Below are positions 49,033-55,203 of a DNA stretch of 55,203 bases, in pieces. The translations under genes and the position numbers were made by a program. The notes under the pieces are model-generated. The model ran no database searches. It was given only the letters and a program-made list of their open reading frames with translations, and had not been told where the DNA came from. The stretch covers positions 1 through 55,203 of the forward strand of contig JAFZRF010000029.1 in the NCBI GenBank assembly GCA_017620025.1, in the 5' to 3' direction. Each line of letters starts with the position of its first letter. The stretch's first letter is position 1. Origin of the DNA: Ruminococcus sp. GTDB lineage: Bacteria; Bacillota; Clostridia; Oscillospirales; Ruminococcaceae.

Positions 49033-49881
49033 TTAATCTATATCAATGAATACAGGCTTGCGCTCACGGAAGTAACAAAGCCTTGTGAAGCCGGCCTCTC
49101 TTGCTATATCTGCGGCCTCCTCCGTATTCTTTGCGATGTCTTCAACGGTATGTGAATCGGAGCCTATGGAGAGCACCTCTCCGCCGAGCTCACGGAACAG
49201 CTTTACGTATTTCAGGTTCGGGAAGGTCTCACCGAAGCCCTGACGCAGTCCGGAGGTATTTATCTCTATGCCCTTGCCGTTCTGTGCGAGTATGCGGAAG
49301 CTGTCGGCAATGATATCGTCAAACCGGCTTATATCCGCCTCGATGCCGTTCCTCTGCTTCATATAGCGGAGGCAGTAGGTCAGGTGTCCGAGGACGTCAA
49401 AGCAGTCCATGCGGCACATCTCGTTCACCTCAAGGAAGTATCTCTCAAGGAGGTCATAGATGCCATCCATAGTCATGCGCTCATAGTCGATCCAGTAGAA
49501 ATCCTTCTCCTTGCGGATGCGGTGTACCGAGCCGACTATCATATCAAGGCGCTTGTCGTCCGTCATCATCTTCGCAACGGCGGGTTCGCTCTGAGGCTGA
49601 CCCATCTCGATGCCGCAGAGAATATTCAATCTTCCGGCATACTTCTCCTTCAGCGCTGTTACGGCCTCAAGTGAGGAATAGAAGCATTTGCGGTAATCGA
49701 AATAATCTATAGTATCCTTGTCCTTGTAATGCCCCTCCGAGTACCAGGCATCGCATTCACAGTGATCGGTGACAGCCCAGGCCGCAAGCCCGAGATCCGC
49801 CGCTCTTTCAGCACAGGCGATGATATCCGCCTCAGAGTCCATTGAATACTGAGTATGTGTATGGCAGTCTATCATGTTCAT
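49033..49881 (-). CDS. PHP-family histidinol-phosphatase-like protein
   Basis: 282 aa. PHP metal motifs: DCHTHTQYSMDS at the start, WAVTDHCECD, LCGIEMGQ, MIVGSVHRI, DVLGHLTYC, and SIGSDSHTVEDI. Similar to HisK-type histidinol phosphate phosphatase, though several PHP phosphatases share this set. GGAGGG precedes the ATG. First gene of the four-gene operon with the Lrp regulator, aminotransferase and ispE. Confidence 0.88.
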   Translation of the reverse strand: MNMIDCHTHTQYSMDSEADIIACAERAADLGLAAWAVTDHCECDAWYSEGHYKDKDTIDYFDYRKCFYSSLEAVTALKEKYAGRLNILCGIEMGQPQSEPAVAKMMTDDKRLDMIVGSVHRIRKEKDFYWIDYERMTMDGIYDLLERYFLEVNEMCRMDCFDVLGHLTYCLRYMKQRNGIEADISRFDDIIADSFRILAQNGKGIEINTSGLRQGFGETFPNLKYVKLFRELGGEVLSIGSDSHTVEDIAKNTEEAADIAREAGFTRLCYFRERKPVFIDID

Positions 49882-50010
49882 TTTGTTCCCTCCAGTATCT
49901 TGTATTTATCTTCTTTTAAGATATCGTTGGTGTATAAGATTAATTATAACATATAGCAGTGGAAAAATAAAGAGGATTCTATAATTTTATTATTTAATCA
50001 TTAAAAACAG

Positions 50011-50039
50011 TGGAATCCATTCCATGAATATGATATAAT
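50011..50039 (+). promoter_or_regulatory. Candidate promoter with palindrome of the ACT/PFL operon
   Basis: TATAAT at 50034-50039; the -35 region is the left half of the palindrome TGGAATCCATTCCA (50011-50024) at 17-nt spacing. A poor -35 overlapped by a palindrome suggests an activator- or repressor-controlled promoter. Confidence 0.5.
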
Positions 50040-50094
50040 GTATATCAGTAAGTCCGGTATTTCCGGATACATAAAATCAACGGAGGTAATCAAT

Positions 50095-50364
50095 ATGAGA
50101 GCAGTAGTTACTGTTATAGGCAAGGACAACGTGGGCATTCTCCACAAGGTCAGCGGTATCTGTGCTGATATGGGAGCAAACGTCATCGAGGTGACTCAGA
50201 GCGTTCTCCAGGATATGTTCGCAATGATAATGCTGGTAGACATCACCGGTATGGAAAAGGACTTCTCCGAAATGGTTGACCGCATGACTGAGCTCGGCGA
50301 AAAGCTCGGCCTTTCTATACACACCATGCACGAGGATATCTTCAACTCCATGCACACTATCTGA
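50095..50364 (+). CDS. ACT-domain protein (UPF0237/GcvR-like)
   Basis: 89 aa, a single ACT domain: MRAVVTVIGKDNVGILHKVS, then ADMGANVIEVTQSVLQDMFA. GGAGG lies 8 nt before the ATG. This small ACT protein is nearly always encoded beside the PFL-like protein that follows here 30 nt downstream; it probably senses an amino acid or related ligand for it. Confidence 0.92.
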   Translation: MRAVVTVIGKDNVGILHKVSGICADMGANVIEVTQSVLQDMFAMIMLVDITGMEKDFSEMVDRMTELGEKLGLSIHTMHEDIFNSMHTI

Positions 50365-50394
50365 GACAGCCGGTCTCTATGAAAGGAAATAGCA

Positions 50395-51753
50395 ATGCTT
50401 AACGTATATAATATACTTGAGACTATAAGGATGATACAGGACGAGTGCCTCGATATAAGAACAACAACTATGGGCATCTCCCTCCTCGACTGTATCGATA
50501 CCGATATACACAAGGCCTGCGACAAGGTATACGAGAAGATCGTTACCCGCGCAGAGAGACTCGTTCCCGTCGGAGAGCAGATAGAGAAGGAATACGGCAT
50601 ACCGATAATCAACAAGCGTATCTCCGTTACTCCTATCGCCATGCTGGCAGCAGCCTGCCCCGGACAGGACCCTGTGGAATTCGCAAAGACTCTCCAGAGA
50701 GCTGCCGATACCTGCGGCGTAAACTTCATAGGCGGATACTCCGCTCTGGTACACAAGGGCTTCTCCTCAGGCGATGAGGCACTTATCCGCTCCATACCGG
50801 AGGCTCTTGCCGTAACCAACAACATCTGCTCCTCTGTAAATATCGGCTCCACCAAGAGCGGTATCAACATGGACGCTGTAAAGCTCATGGGACAGATAGT
50901 CAAGGAGACTGCCGAGAGGACTGCCGACCGTGACTGCATCGGTGCTGCAAAGCTCGTTGTATTCTGCAACGCCGTTGAGGACAACCCCTTCATGGCGGGT
51001 GCATTCCACGGCCCGGGCGAGCCCGACTGTGAGATACACGTCGGCGTATCAGGCCCCGGAGTTGTACGCTCCGCCCTGACCAAGTACCCCGATGCTTCCA
51101 TAAACGAGCTTGCGGACATCATCAAGAAGACCGCATTCAAGATAACACGTATGGGTCAGCTCGTAGGCGCAAGAGCTTCTGAGCTGCTGGGCGTGCCCTT
51201 CGGTATCGTTGACCTCTCACTCGCCCCCACTCCAGCCATCGGAGACAGCGTTGCCCATATCCTTGAGGAAATGGGACTTGAGATGTGCGGAACCCACGGT
51301 ACAACAGCCTGCCTTGCCATGCTCAACGACGCAGTCAAGAAGGGCGGCGTAATGGCTTCCTCTACCGTAGGCGGACTCTCCGGCGCATTCATTCCCGTAT
51401 CAGAGGATGCCGGCATGATAGACGCTGCCGTTGCAGGCGTGCTCAGCCTTGAAAAGCTCGAGGCCATGACTGCCGTATGCTCGGTAGGACTTGATATGAT
51501 AGTAGTTCCCGGAGACATCACTCCCGAGACTATTTCCGCTATAATCGCAGACGAGGCTGCGATCGGCATGGTCAATACCAAGACCACTGCTGTCCGCCTC
51601 ATCCCTGCTATCGGCAAGAAGGAGGGCGAGACCCTCGAATTCGGCGGACTTCTCGGAAGCGGCCCTGTTATGCCGATACGTCAGCAGTCTGCTGCCAAGT
51701 TCATAAACAGAGGCGGACGCATACCCGCCCCGATGCACAGTCTGAAGAACTGA
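50395..51753 (+). CDS. PFL/DUF711 (UPF0210) family protein
   Basis: 452 aa. Segments such as [52 protein letters not shown] and [15 protein letters not shown] mark the DUF711/UPF0210 family, distantly related to pyruvate-formate lyase. Biochemistry is unknown. AAAGGA precedes the ATG. It forms an operon with the ACT protein and the two genes after it. Confidence 0.93.
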   Translation: MLNVYNILETIRMIQDECLDIRTTTMGISLLDCIDTDIHKACDKVYEKIVTRAERLVPVGEQIEKEYGIPIINKRISVTPIAMLAAACPGQDPVEFAKTLQRAADTCGVNFIGGYSALVHKGFSSGDEALIRSIPEALAVTNNICSSVNIGSTKSGINMDAVKLMGQIVKETAERTADRDCIGAAKLVVFCNAVEDNPFMAGAFHGPGEPDCEIHVGVSGPGVVRSALTKYPDASINELADIIKKTAFKITRMGQLVGARASELLGVPFGIVDLSLAPTPAIGDSVAHILEEMGLEMCGTHGTTACLAMLNDAVKKGGVMASSTVGGLSGAFIPVSEDAGMIDAAVAGVLSLEKLEAMTAVCSVGLDMIVVPGDITPETISAIIADEAAIGMVNTKTTAVRLIPAIGKKEGETLEFGGLLGSGPVMPIRQQSAAKFINRGGRIPAPMHSLKN

Positions 51754-51775
51754 TTCCCCGAAAAGGAGAAGCCGT

Positions 51776-52762
51776 ATGACACCGGAAAGCCTTGCCGCTG
51801 TTTTCGGGATAAAGGCCGATACCGTCACAGAGCTGAATACAGGGCATATCAACCGCACCTGCCTTATCACGTCAGACAGCGGAAGATACATCCTGCAATC
51901 GCTCAATCCGGCGGTGTTCACCTCTCCCGGCACGGTAGAACGCAACCTGAGCGAGGTCATACGCTGCATGAGCAGCGCAGGGGACATAAGCGTCCCGGAA
52001 TACCTCAGCGCACCGGAGGGAGGGCTCTTTCTCCGCTCCGACGGCGCTGCATGGCGTATGTACCGCTATGCCGACGGAGGAATATCCGCAAAGGAGACTC
52101 TCTTCTGCGCCGGATATTCCTGCGGCGCTTTCATGCGTACCCTCGGCAGCGGAAAACCGGAGCTGACTTCTGCCATAGACGGCTTCCACGATATATCGCA
52201 TCACTTCCGCCAGCTTACGGACGCCTTCGGTGAGACGGAGACCTCCGCAGAGCACCGGGAGCTGCTCAGCTTCCTCACGGAGCAGTACGAAAGAGTATGC
52301 TCTGTGTTCAGCGGGCTGCCGCTGCGTCCCATACACGGCGATGCAAAGGGCGATAACTTCGTCCTTACCGGAGTTCCGGAGGACGGCACTGCCATAGACC
52401 TTGACAATGTGATGTACAGCTATGCCGCTGTAGATTACGGCGACCTTATACGCTCGCTCGCCGGCGCAGGTGATATCTCCGCCGCAGAGCAGCTCACAGA
52501 GGGCTTTGCTGCCGGACTTGACGGCGCTCTTTCCCCCGAGGAGGAGGATTCGCTCTATGACGGAGTTATCTACGTCACTGCCGAGCTTGCGATACGCTAC
52601 CTCACCGATCATCTCAGAGGTGCGGTGTTCTTCCGCAGCAAGACTCCGGAGCAGTGCCTTGAACGCACAAGACAGCTGTGTGTGCAGCTGAGGGCTTTTG
52701 AAGCCTGTGAAAATAAATTCCGCTCCATGACGGAGCGCTGTTTCAGAAAGGAGCAGATCTGA
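51776..52762 (+). CDS. APH/choline kinase-fold phosphotransferase (N-acetylhexosamine kinase-like)
   Basis: 328 aa. ELNTGHINRTCLI and RYILQSLNPAVFTSPGTVER near the N-terminus resemble N-acetylhexosamine 1-kinase (NahK). The catalytic loop is RPIHGDAKGDNFVL (HGDxxxxN) and the metal motif is AIDLDNVMYS. It likely phosphorylates an amino sugar or another small alcohol, but choline or amino-alcohol kinases share these motifs. AAAAGGAG precedes the ATG. The stop overlaps the next start by one base. Confidence 0.8.
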   Translation: MTPESLAAVFGIKADTVTELNTGHINRTCLITSDSGRYILQSLNPAVFTSPGTVERNLSEVIRCMSSAGDISVPEYLSAPEGGLFLRSDGAAWRMYRYADGGISAKETLFCAGYSCGAFMRTLGSGKPELTSAIDGFHDISHHFRQLTDAFGETETSAEHRELLSFLTEQYERVCSVFSGLPLRPIHGDAKGDNFVLTGVPEDGTAIDLDNVMYSYAAVDYGDLIRSLAGAGDISAAEQLTEGFAAGLDGALSPEEEDSLYDGVIYVTAELAIRYLTDHLRGAVFFRSKTPEQCLERTRQLCVQLRAFEACENKFRSMTERCFRKEQI

Positions 52763-53487
52763 TGTCACTTCTGCTGTTTCTTGCGCTGCTGCCCGCAGCA
52801 GTGCTTATGGTATACATATATCTCAAGGACAAGGTGGAGAAAGAGCCGATAAAGCTTCTTATGAGCCTTTTCTTCTTCGGAGGACTGACCATCGTCACAG
52901 CCTGTATAATCGAGCTGGTCCTCGCTATCCCCCTCAAGATGATATTCGACGAAGGAACATTCCCGTATATGCTGATCGAGAATTTCCTTATCGTGGCTCT
53001 TGCAGAGGAGCTCGGAAAATACGTCGTCCTCAAGAAAAAGACCTGGCACTCTCCGCAGTTCGACTACACCTTCGATGCTGTGGTCTACGCAGTTGCCGTA
53101 TCGCTTGGCTTTGCCGCCTTTGAGAATGTGGTATACGTACTCAGCGGCACAATAGGTACAGCTATTATGCGAGGCCTGCTCGCAGTTCCCGGCCATGCGA
53201 TCGACGGAGTATTCATGGGCTGCTACTACGGCATTGCCCGCAAATGCAGAGGCTTCGGCGATGAGGAGGGCGCAAAGAAGAACCTTATCAAGGCCGTTAT
53301 CATCCCTGTACTTACACACGGCTTCTACGACTTCTGCATAGATGTCACAAGCGTTTCAAGCATCTTCTTCCTTGTATTCCTTGCCTTTGAAGTTGCCATA
53401 ACATTCGTCGCCCTGAAGACAGTCAAAAAGCTCTCCAGTGAGGATGAAGCAGTTGACTACTACAATCCGGGTGATCCTCTTCAGTAA
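52762..53487 (+). CDS. PrsW-family intramembrane protease-like protein
   Basis: 241 aa with about 7-8 transmembrane segments. PrsW motifs in order: ALAEELGKYVVL (EExxK type), SLGFAAFENVVYV (FEN), AVPGHAIDGVFMG (H) and VLTHGFYDFCID (HxxxD). Family members cut anti-sigma factors within the membrane. The window has one ECF/anti-sigma pair at 32600-35674, which could be a target; there is no evidence beyond proximity. It overlaps the kinase gene (TGATG). Confidence 0.9.
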   Translation: MSLLLFLALLPAAVLMVYIYLKDKVEKEPIKLLMSLFFFGGLTIVTACIIELVLAIPLKMIFDEGTFPYMLIENFLIVALAEELGKYVVLKKKTWHSPQFDYTFDAVVYAVAVSLGFAAFENVVYVLSGTIGTAIMRGLLAVPGHAIDGVFMGCYYGIARKCRGFGDEEGAKKNLIKAVIIPVLTHGFYDFCIDVTSVSSIFFLVFLAFEVAITFVALKTVKKLSSEDEAVDYYNPGDPLQ

Positions 53488-53542
53488 TATATGATTAAAG
53501 CAAGCCCGTGGACGGTATGACAGATACTCATATAGAAGTTTT

Positions 53543-53589
53543 GCCCCTTAGTGTTCATTTCATAACACTAAGGGGCATTGTGTTTTTTT
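53543..53589 (+). terminator. Terminator of the ACT/PFL/kinase/PrsW operon
   Basis: 13-bp perfect stem GCCCCTTAGTGTT/AACACTAAGGGGC (53543-53555 with 53564-53576), then ATTGTGTTTTTTT. Confidence 0.9.
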
Positions 53590-53656
53590 CGGCGGCTGAT
53601 ATAATCCAGAATTTGAGGGTGCACAATGTGCCTGATCAATGCGAAGTCGGGAAACG

Positions 53657-54244
53657 TCATCCGAATGGATAATCGTGTCGAAATACGATCCAATAAATAT
53701 TTTCATATAAATTACTATAATCCCTGTGATACCCGTACAGTTTTTCCTTAACGGCATCGATTCCGATTCGTGCCAGCTCTGCTTGCTCAAAGCAAAGACA
53801 CTTGAAATACATTTCAAATGCTTCAATTCCTTGAAGTTGACTTATGTCAGACAGAATAGGATAGTCAAAAAGCATGATATATTCGTGCGGCTTGAATTTA
53901 GGGTCATACCGTAAAAAGAACTCTTGAAACTGCACTTGAAATGTATATAGCAGACATTTCACCCCATAATCTTCAAAGCACACGGACAGTTTGTTGTATG
54001 CTTCAAGCAGCGTTTTAGCCCGATCAACAACAAGGTCATAGCCAAGACGGTATGCTTGTTCCGCCGAAATATCATTCGGGACAGGCTTATTATCCGTTTT
54101 CAGATAATTGATACAGTAAACAACGGCATTCATCAGGTCGTTTACAGTATCAAATGTGACAGAAGAGCTGTCGTTTTGCGTGTACTGCTCTGAGAGCCTG
54201 CATACTATGGGAAAAAGCTCCTCCAATGAATATCTGCAATCCAT
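53657..54244 (-). CDS. DUF6179-like hypothetical protein
   Basis: 195 aa, helical, cytosolic. The region YTQNDSSSVTFDTVNDLMNA followed by VVYCINYLKTDN resembles from memory the DUF6179 family, but I cannot confirm this. GAGGAG precedes the ATG. It starts 3 nt after the next gene upstream, so the two form an operon. Composition is more AT-rich than its neighbours. Function unknown. Confidence 0.6.
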   Translation of the reverse strand: MDCRYSLEELFPIVCRLSEQYTQNDSSSVTFDTVNDLMNAVVYCINYLKTDNKPVPNDISAEQAYRLGYDLVVDRAKTLLEAYNKLSVCFEDYGVKCLLYTFQVQFQEFFLRYDPKFKPHEYIMLFDYPILSDISQLQGIEAFEMYFKCLCFEQAELARIGIDAVKEKLYGYHRDYSNLYENIYWIVFRHDYPFG

Positions 54245-54247
54245 CTA

Positions 54248-54769
54248 TTACTCCTCCAAGAGTTCCTGAAATGCTTCATAGAAAGTTGCTCTGTCCCAAT
54301 AGGAAACGATCTGCTCACCCTTGCCCTGGGACGCAATATAACCTCTGTAGCCTCTGCGGACAGCCTCTGCAAACAGTTCAAGAATCGTACCTTCCAACAA
54401 ATCGAAACTTCCGAAACAGCTTTCATCAAATTGTTCCCGCATGATTGTTAGAAGCTCATCATCGGACAATTCATCCTCGGTTTCATTTTTATAATGAAAG
54501 AAAATATCCTGTAATCTGATTATTGAGTCCCTGTAATCATTCTGTGAAATATAAGGTGAGTCGCAGAATGTTTCAATCAACTTTGGGAGAATGCTTTTGC
54601 CCAACTCAATTCTGCTTTCTTCAACAAAAGTATCCTTTCGTGCCGCAAGAATAGCCGATACATCTTCCTGAGATAATGATAGTCCGTATTTAGACGTTTT
54701 TTCGTTCATTGTAATAATGCTGTTTCTAATGCTCTCATTTGCCTTTTGTACAAACAGCACATAATCCAT
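54248..54769 (-). CDS. DUF6323-like hypothetical protein
   Basis: 173 aa, acidic and helical. The segments LSLSQEDVSAILAARKDTF, ELGKSILPKLIETFCDSPYI, FFHYKNETEDELSDDELLTI match the pattern I recall for DUF6323, usually beside DUF6179-like genes. GAGGAGGTG precedes the ATG and a perfect promoter lies upstream. Function unknown; family names are recalled, not searched. Confidence 0.6.
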   Translation of the reverse strand: MDYVLFVQKANESIRNSIITMNEKTSKYGLSLSQEDVSAILAARKDTFVEESRIELGKSILPKLIETFCDSPYISQNDYRDSIIRLQDIFFHYKNETEDELSDDELLTIMREQFDESCFGSFDLLEGTILELFAEAVRRGYRGYIASQGKGEQIVSYWDRATFYEAFQELLEE

Positions 54770-54807
54770 AACCGCACCTCCTCAAATTCCGATTTATTTT
54801 AGTAACA

Positions 54808-54836
54808 ATTATATCATGACATTGATGCACTGTCAA
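54808..54836 (-). promoter_or_regulatory. Perfect consensus promoter of the 54248/53657 operon
   Basis: Minus strand TTGACA (54836-54831), 17 nt, TATAAT (54813-54808). Confidence 0.85.
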
Positions 54837-54842
54837 TAGAAA

Positions 54843-54883
54843 CGCCATAGTATTTCTGACCGAGCATCAGAAATACTATGGCG
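54843..54883. other. 17-bp perfect inverted repeat upstream of the promoter
   Basis: CGCCATAGTATTTCTGA (54843-54859) is exactly complementary to 54867-54883 around a 7-nt loop. No T tract on either side. Located just beyond the -35 of the operon promoter, it may be an operator or a structural element. Confidence 0.6.
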
Positions 54884-54945
54884 AAATACTTCTATATCAG
54901 CGCAGCACTTAAAGTTCACGGGCTTCGTAATTTATGTGGCATTAT

Positions 54946-55117
54946 AAGGGGACGCCTTCACTTGCAAGGCGTCCCCTCTTCCAAAACAGTCCCCCGGACT
55001 GTTTTGGAATTCACCCCTTGCGAAGCGCCCTGCGGATATGCGGGGCGTTGCCCCTCACCCCACCAGAGGCGCTGCCTCTGGACTCCGCTAAAGGGGCGCA
55101 GCCCCTTTAGAATCCCA
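54946..55117 (+). repeat. Multi-hairpin repeat, family A copy 4
   Basis: 172 bp with all modules: GGGGACGCCTT/AAGGCGTCCCC, CCAAAACAGTCC/GGACTGTTTTGG, GGGGC/GCCCC, CCAGAGGC/GCCTCTGG, CTAAAGGGGC/GCCCCTTTAG, AATCCCA. Lies in the gene-free 54770-55149 stretch. Confidence 0.9.
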
Positions 55118-55149
55118 AACTGAGCGAATCCGTTGTTTGAAACAAAAGC

Positions 55150-55185
55150 AAAGCCCGTGAATTGTTCGCTCACGGGCTTTATTTT
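55150..55185 (-). terminator. Terminator at the right edge
   Basis: AAAGCCCGTGA/TCACGGGCTTT stem (55150-55160 with 55170-55180). T-rich sequence follows on both strands (TTTATTTTAC on plus, TTTGCTTTTG on minus), so it can act on either; it sits right after the minus-strand stop at 55184. Confidence 0.7.
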
Positions 55186-55203
55186 ACTTCTCTGTCAGCG
55201 CCG
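55184..55203 (-). CDS. 3' end of an unknown gene running off the right edge
   Basis: A minus-strand TAA (55186-55184) preceded by codons for ALTEK, directly followed by the terminator above. Only six codons are visible, so it rests mainly on the stop-terminator arrangement. Confidence 0.35.

Noticed and set aside
50196-51140. 314-codon minus-strand frame opposite the PFL-like gene
   Set aside because: Low-complexity Ser-rich shadow of a conserved gene on the other strand.

Overview
The window reads as chromosome of a Gram-positive, Clostridia-type Firmicute, most like Ruminococcus or a close Oscillospiraceae/Ruminococcaceae relative. This rests on strong AGGAGG ribosome-binding sites, many consensus sigma-A promoters (TTGACA-N17-TATAAT), several lipobox lipoproteins, a eukaryote/archaeal-type ProRS, a TatD-linked radical SAM protein and BspA-type leucine-rich repeats. 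It is a reading of gene content, not a database match, and no species is claimed.

Region by region. (1) 1-4287 is the end of an integrative element. A HTH regulator overlaps a complete tyrosine integrase; an AT-rich two-gene module follows (ABC/OLD-like ATPase plus PD-(D/E)XK-like nuclease, a candidate defence system), then three 11-bp-phased repeats beside the 3' end of rpsI, the probable attachment site. (2) 4288-25407 is mostly housekeeping: rpsI/rplM, miaB, proS, typA, small lipoproteins and membrane proteins, an AIM24 protein, tRNA-Tyr/Thr/Pro, an LCP-like/tatD/PP2C operon, a SLOG protein, alr, a radical SAM protein and a Na/Pi transporter. (3) 25408-26437 is a long non-coding stretch with a candidate structured ncRNA (own promoter and terminator) and tRNA-Gln. 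(4) 26438-35674 is accessory: a four-helix-bundle protein, then a two-gene operon for a transmembrane TIR/beta-propeller protein and a membrane RCK/RyR-like protein, then an ECF sigma factor with a very large membrane anti-sigma-like protein. (5) 35889-42026 has a membrane glycosyltransferase-like protein, a DUF2975-like/YozG-like pair, and a broken alpha/beta-hydrolase family with a three-gene HTH/membrane cassette between its halves. (6) 42293-53487 holds an MBOAT/SGNH acyl-transfer pair, a PHP phosphatase/Lrp/aminotransferase/ispE operon, and an ACT/PFL/sugar-kinase-like/PrsW operon. (7) 53543-55203 holds two small unknown proteins and a repeat.

The most unusual non-coding feature is a ~173-bp repeat made of a chain of perfect hairpins. 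Four full copies lie in 55 kb, and paired changes in opposite stem arms between copies preserve pairing. A second, shorter intergenic repeat family is present in three copies.

The best candidates for something undescribed are the TIR-propeller/RCK-RyR operon (a Toll-receptor-like layout in a bacterium), the ATPase/nuclease pair in the element, the covarying multi-hairpin repeat and the candidate ncRNA at 25927-26070. All functions are inferred from sequence reading; no searches were run.
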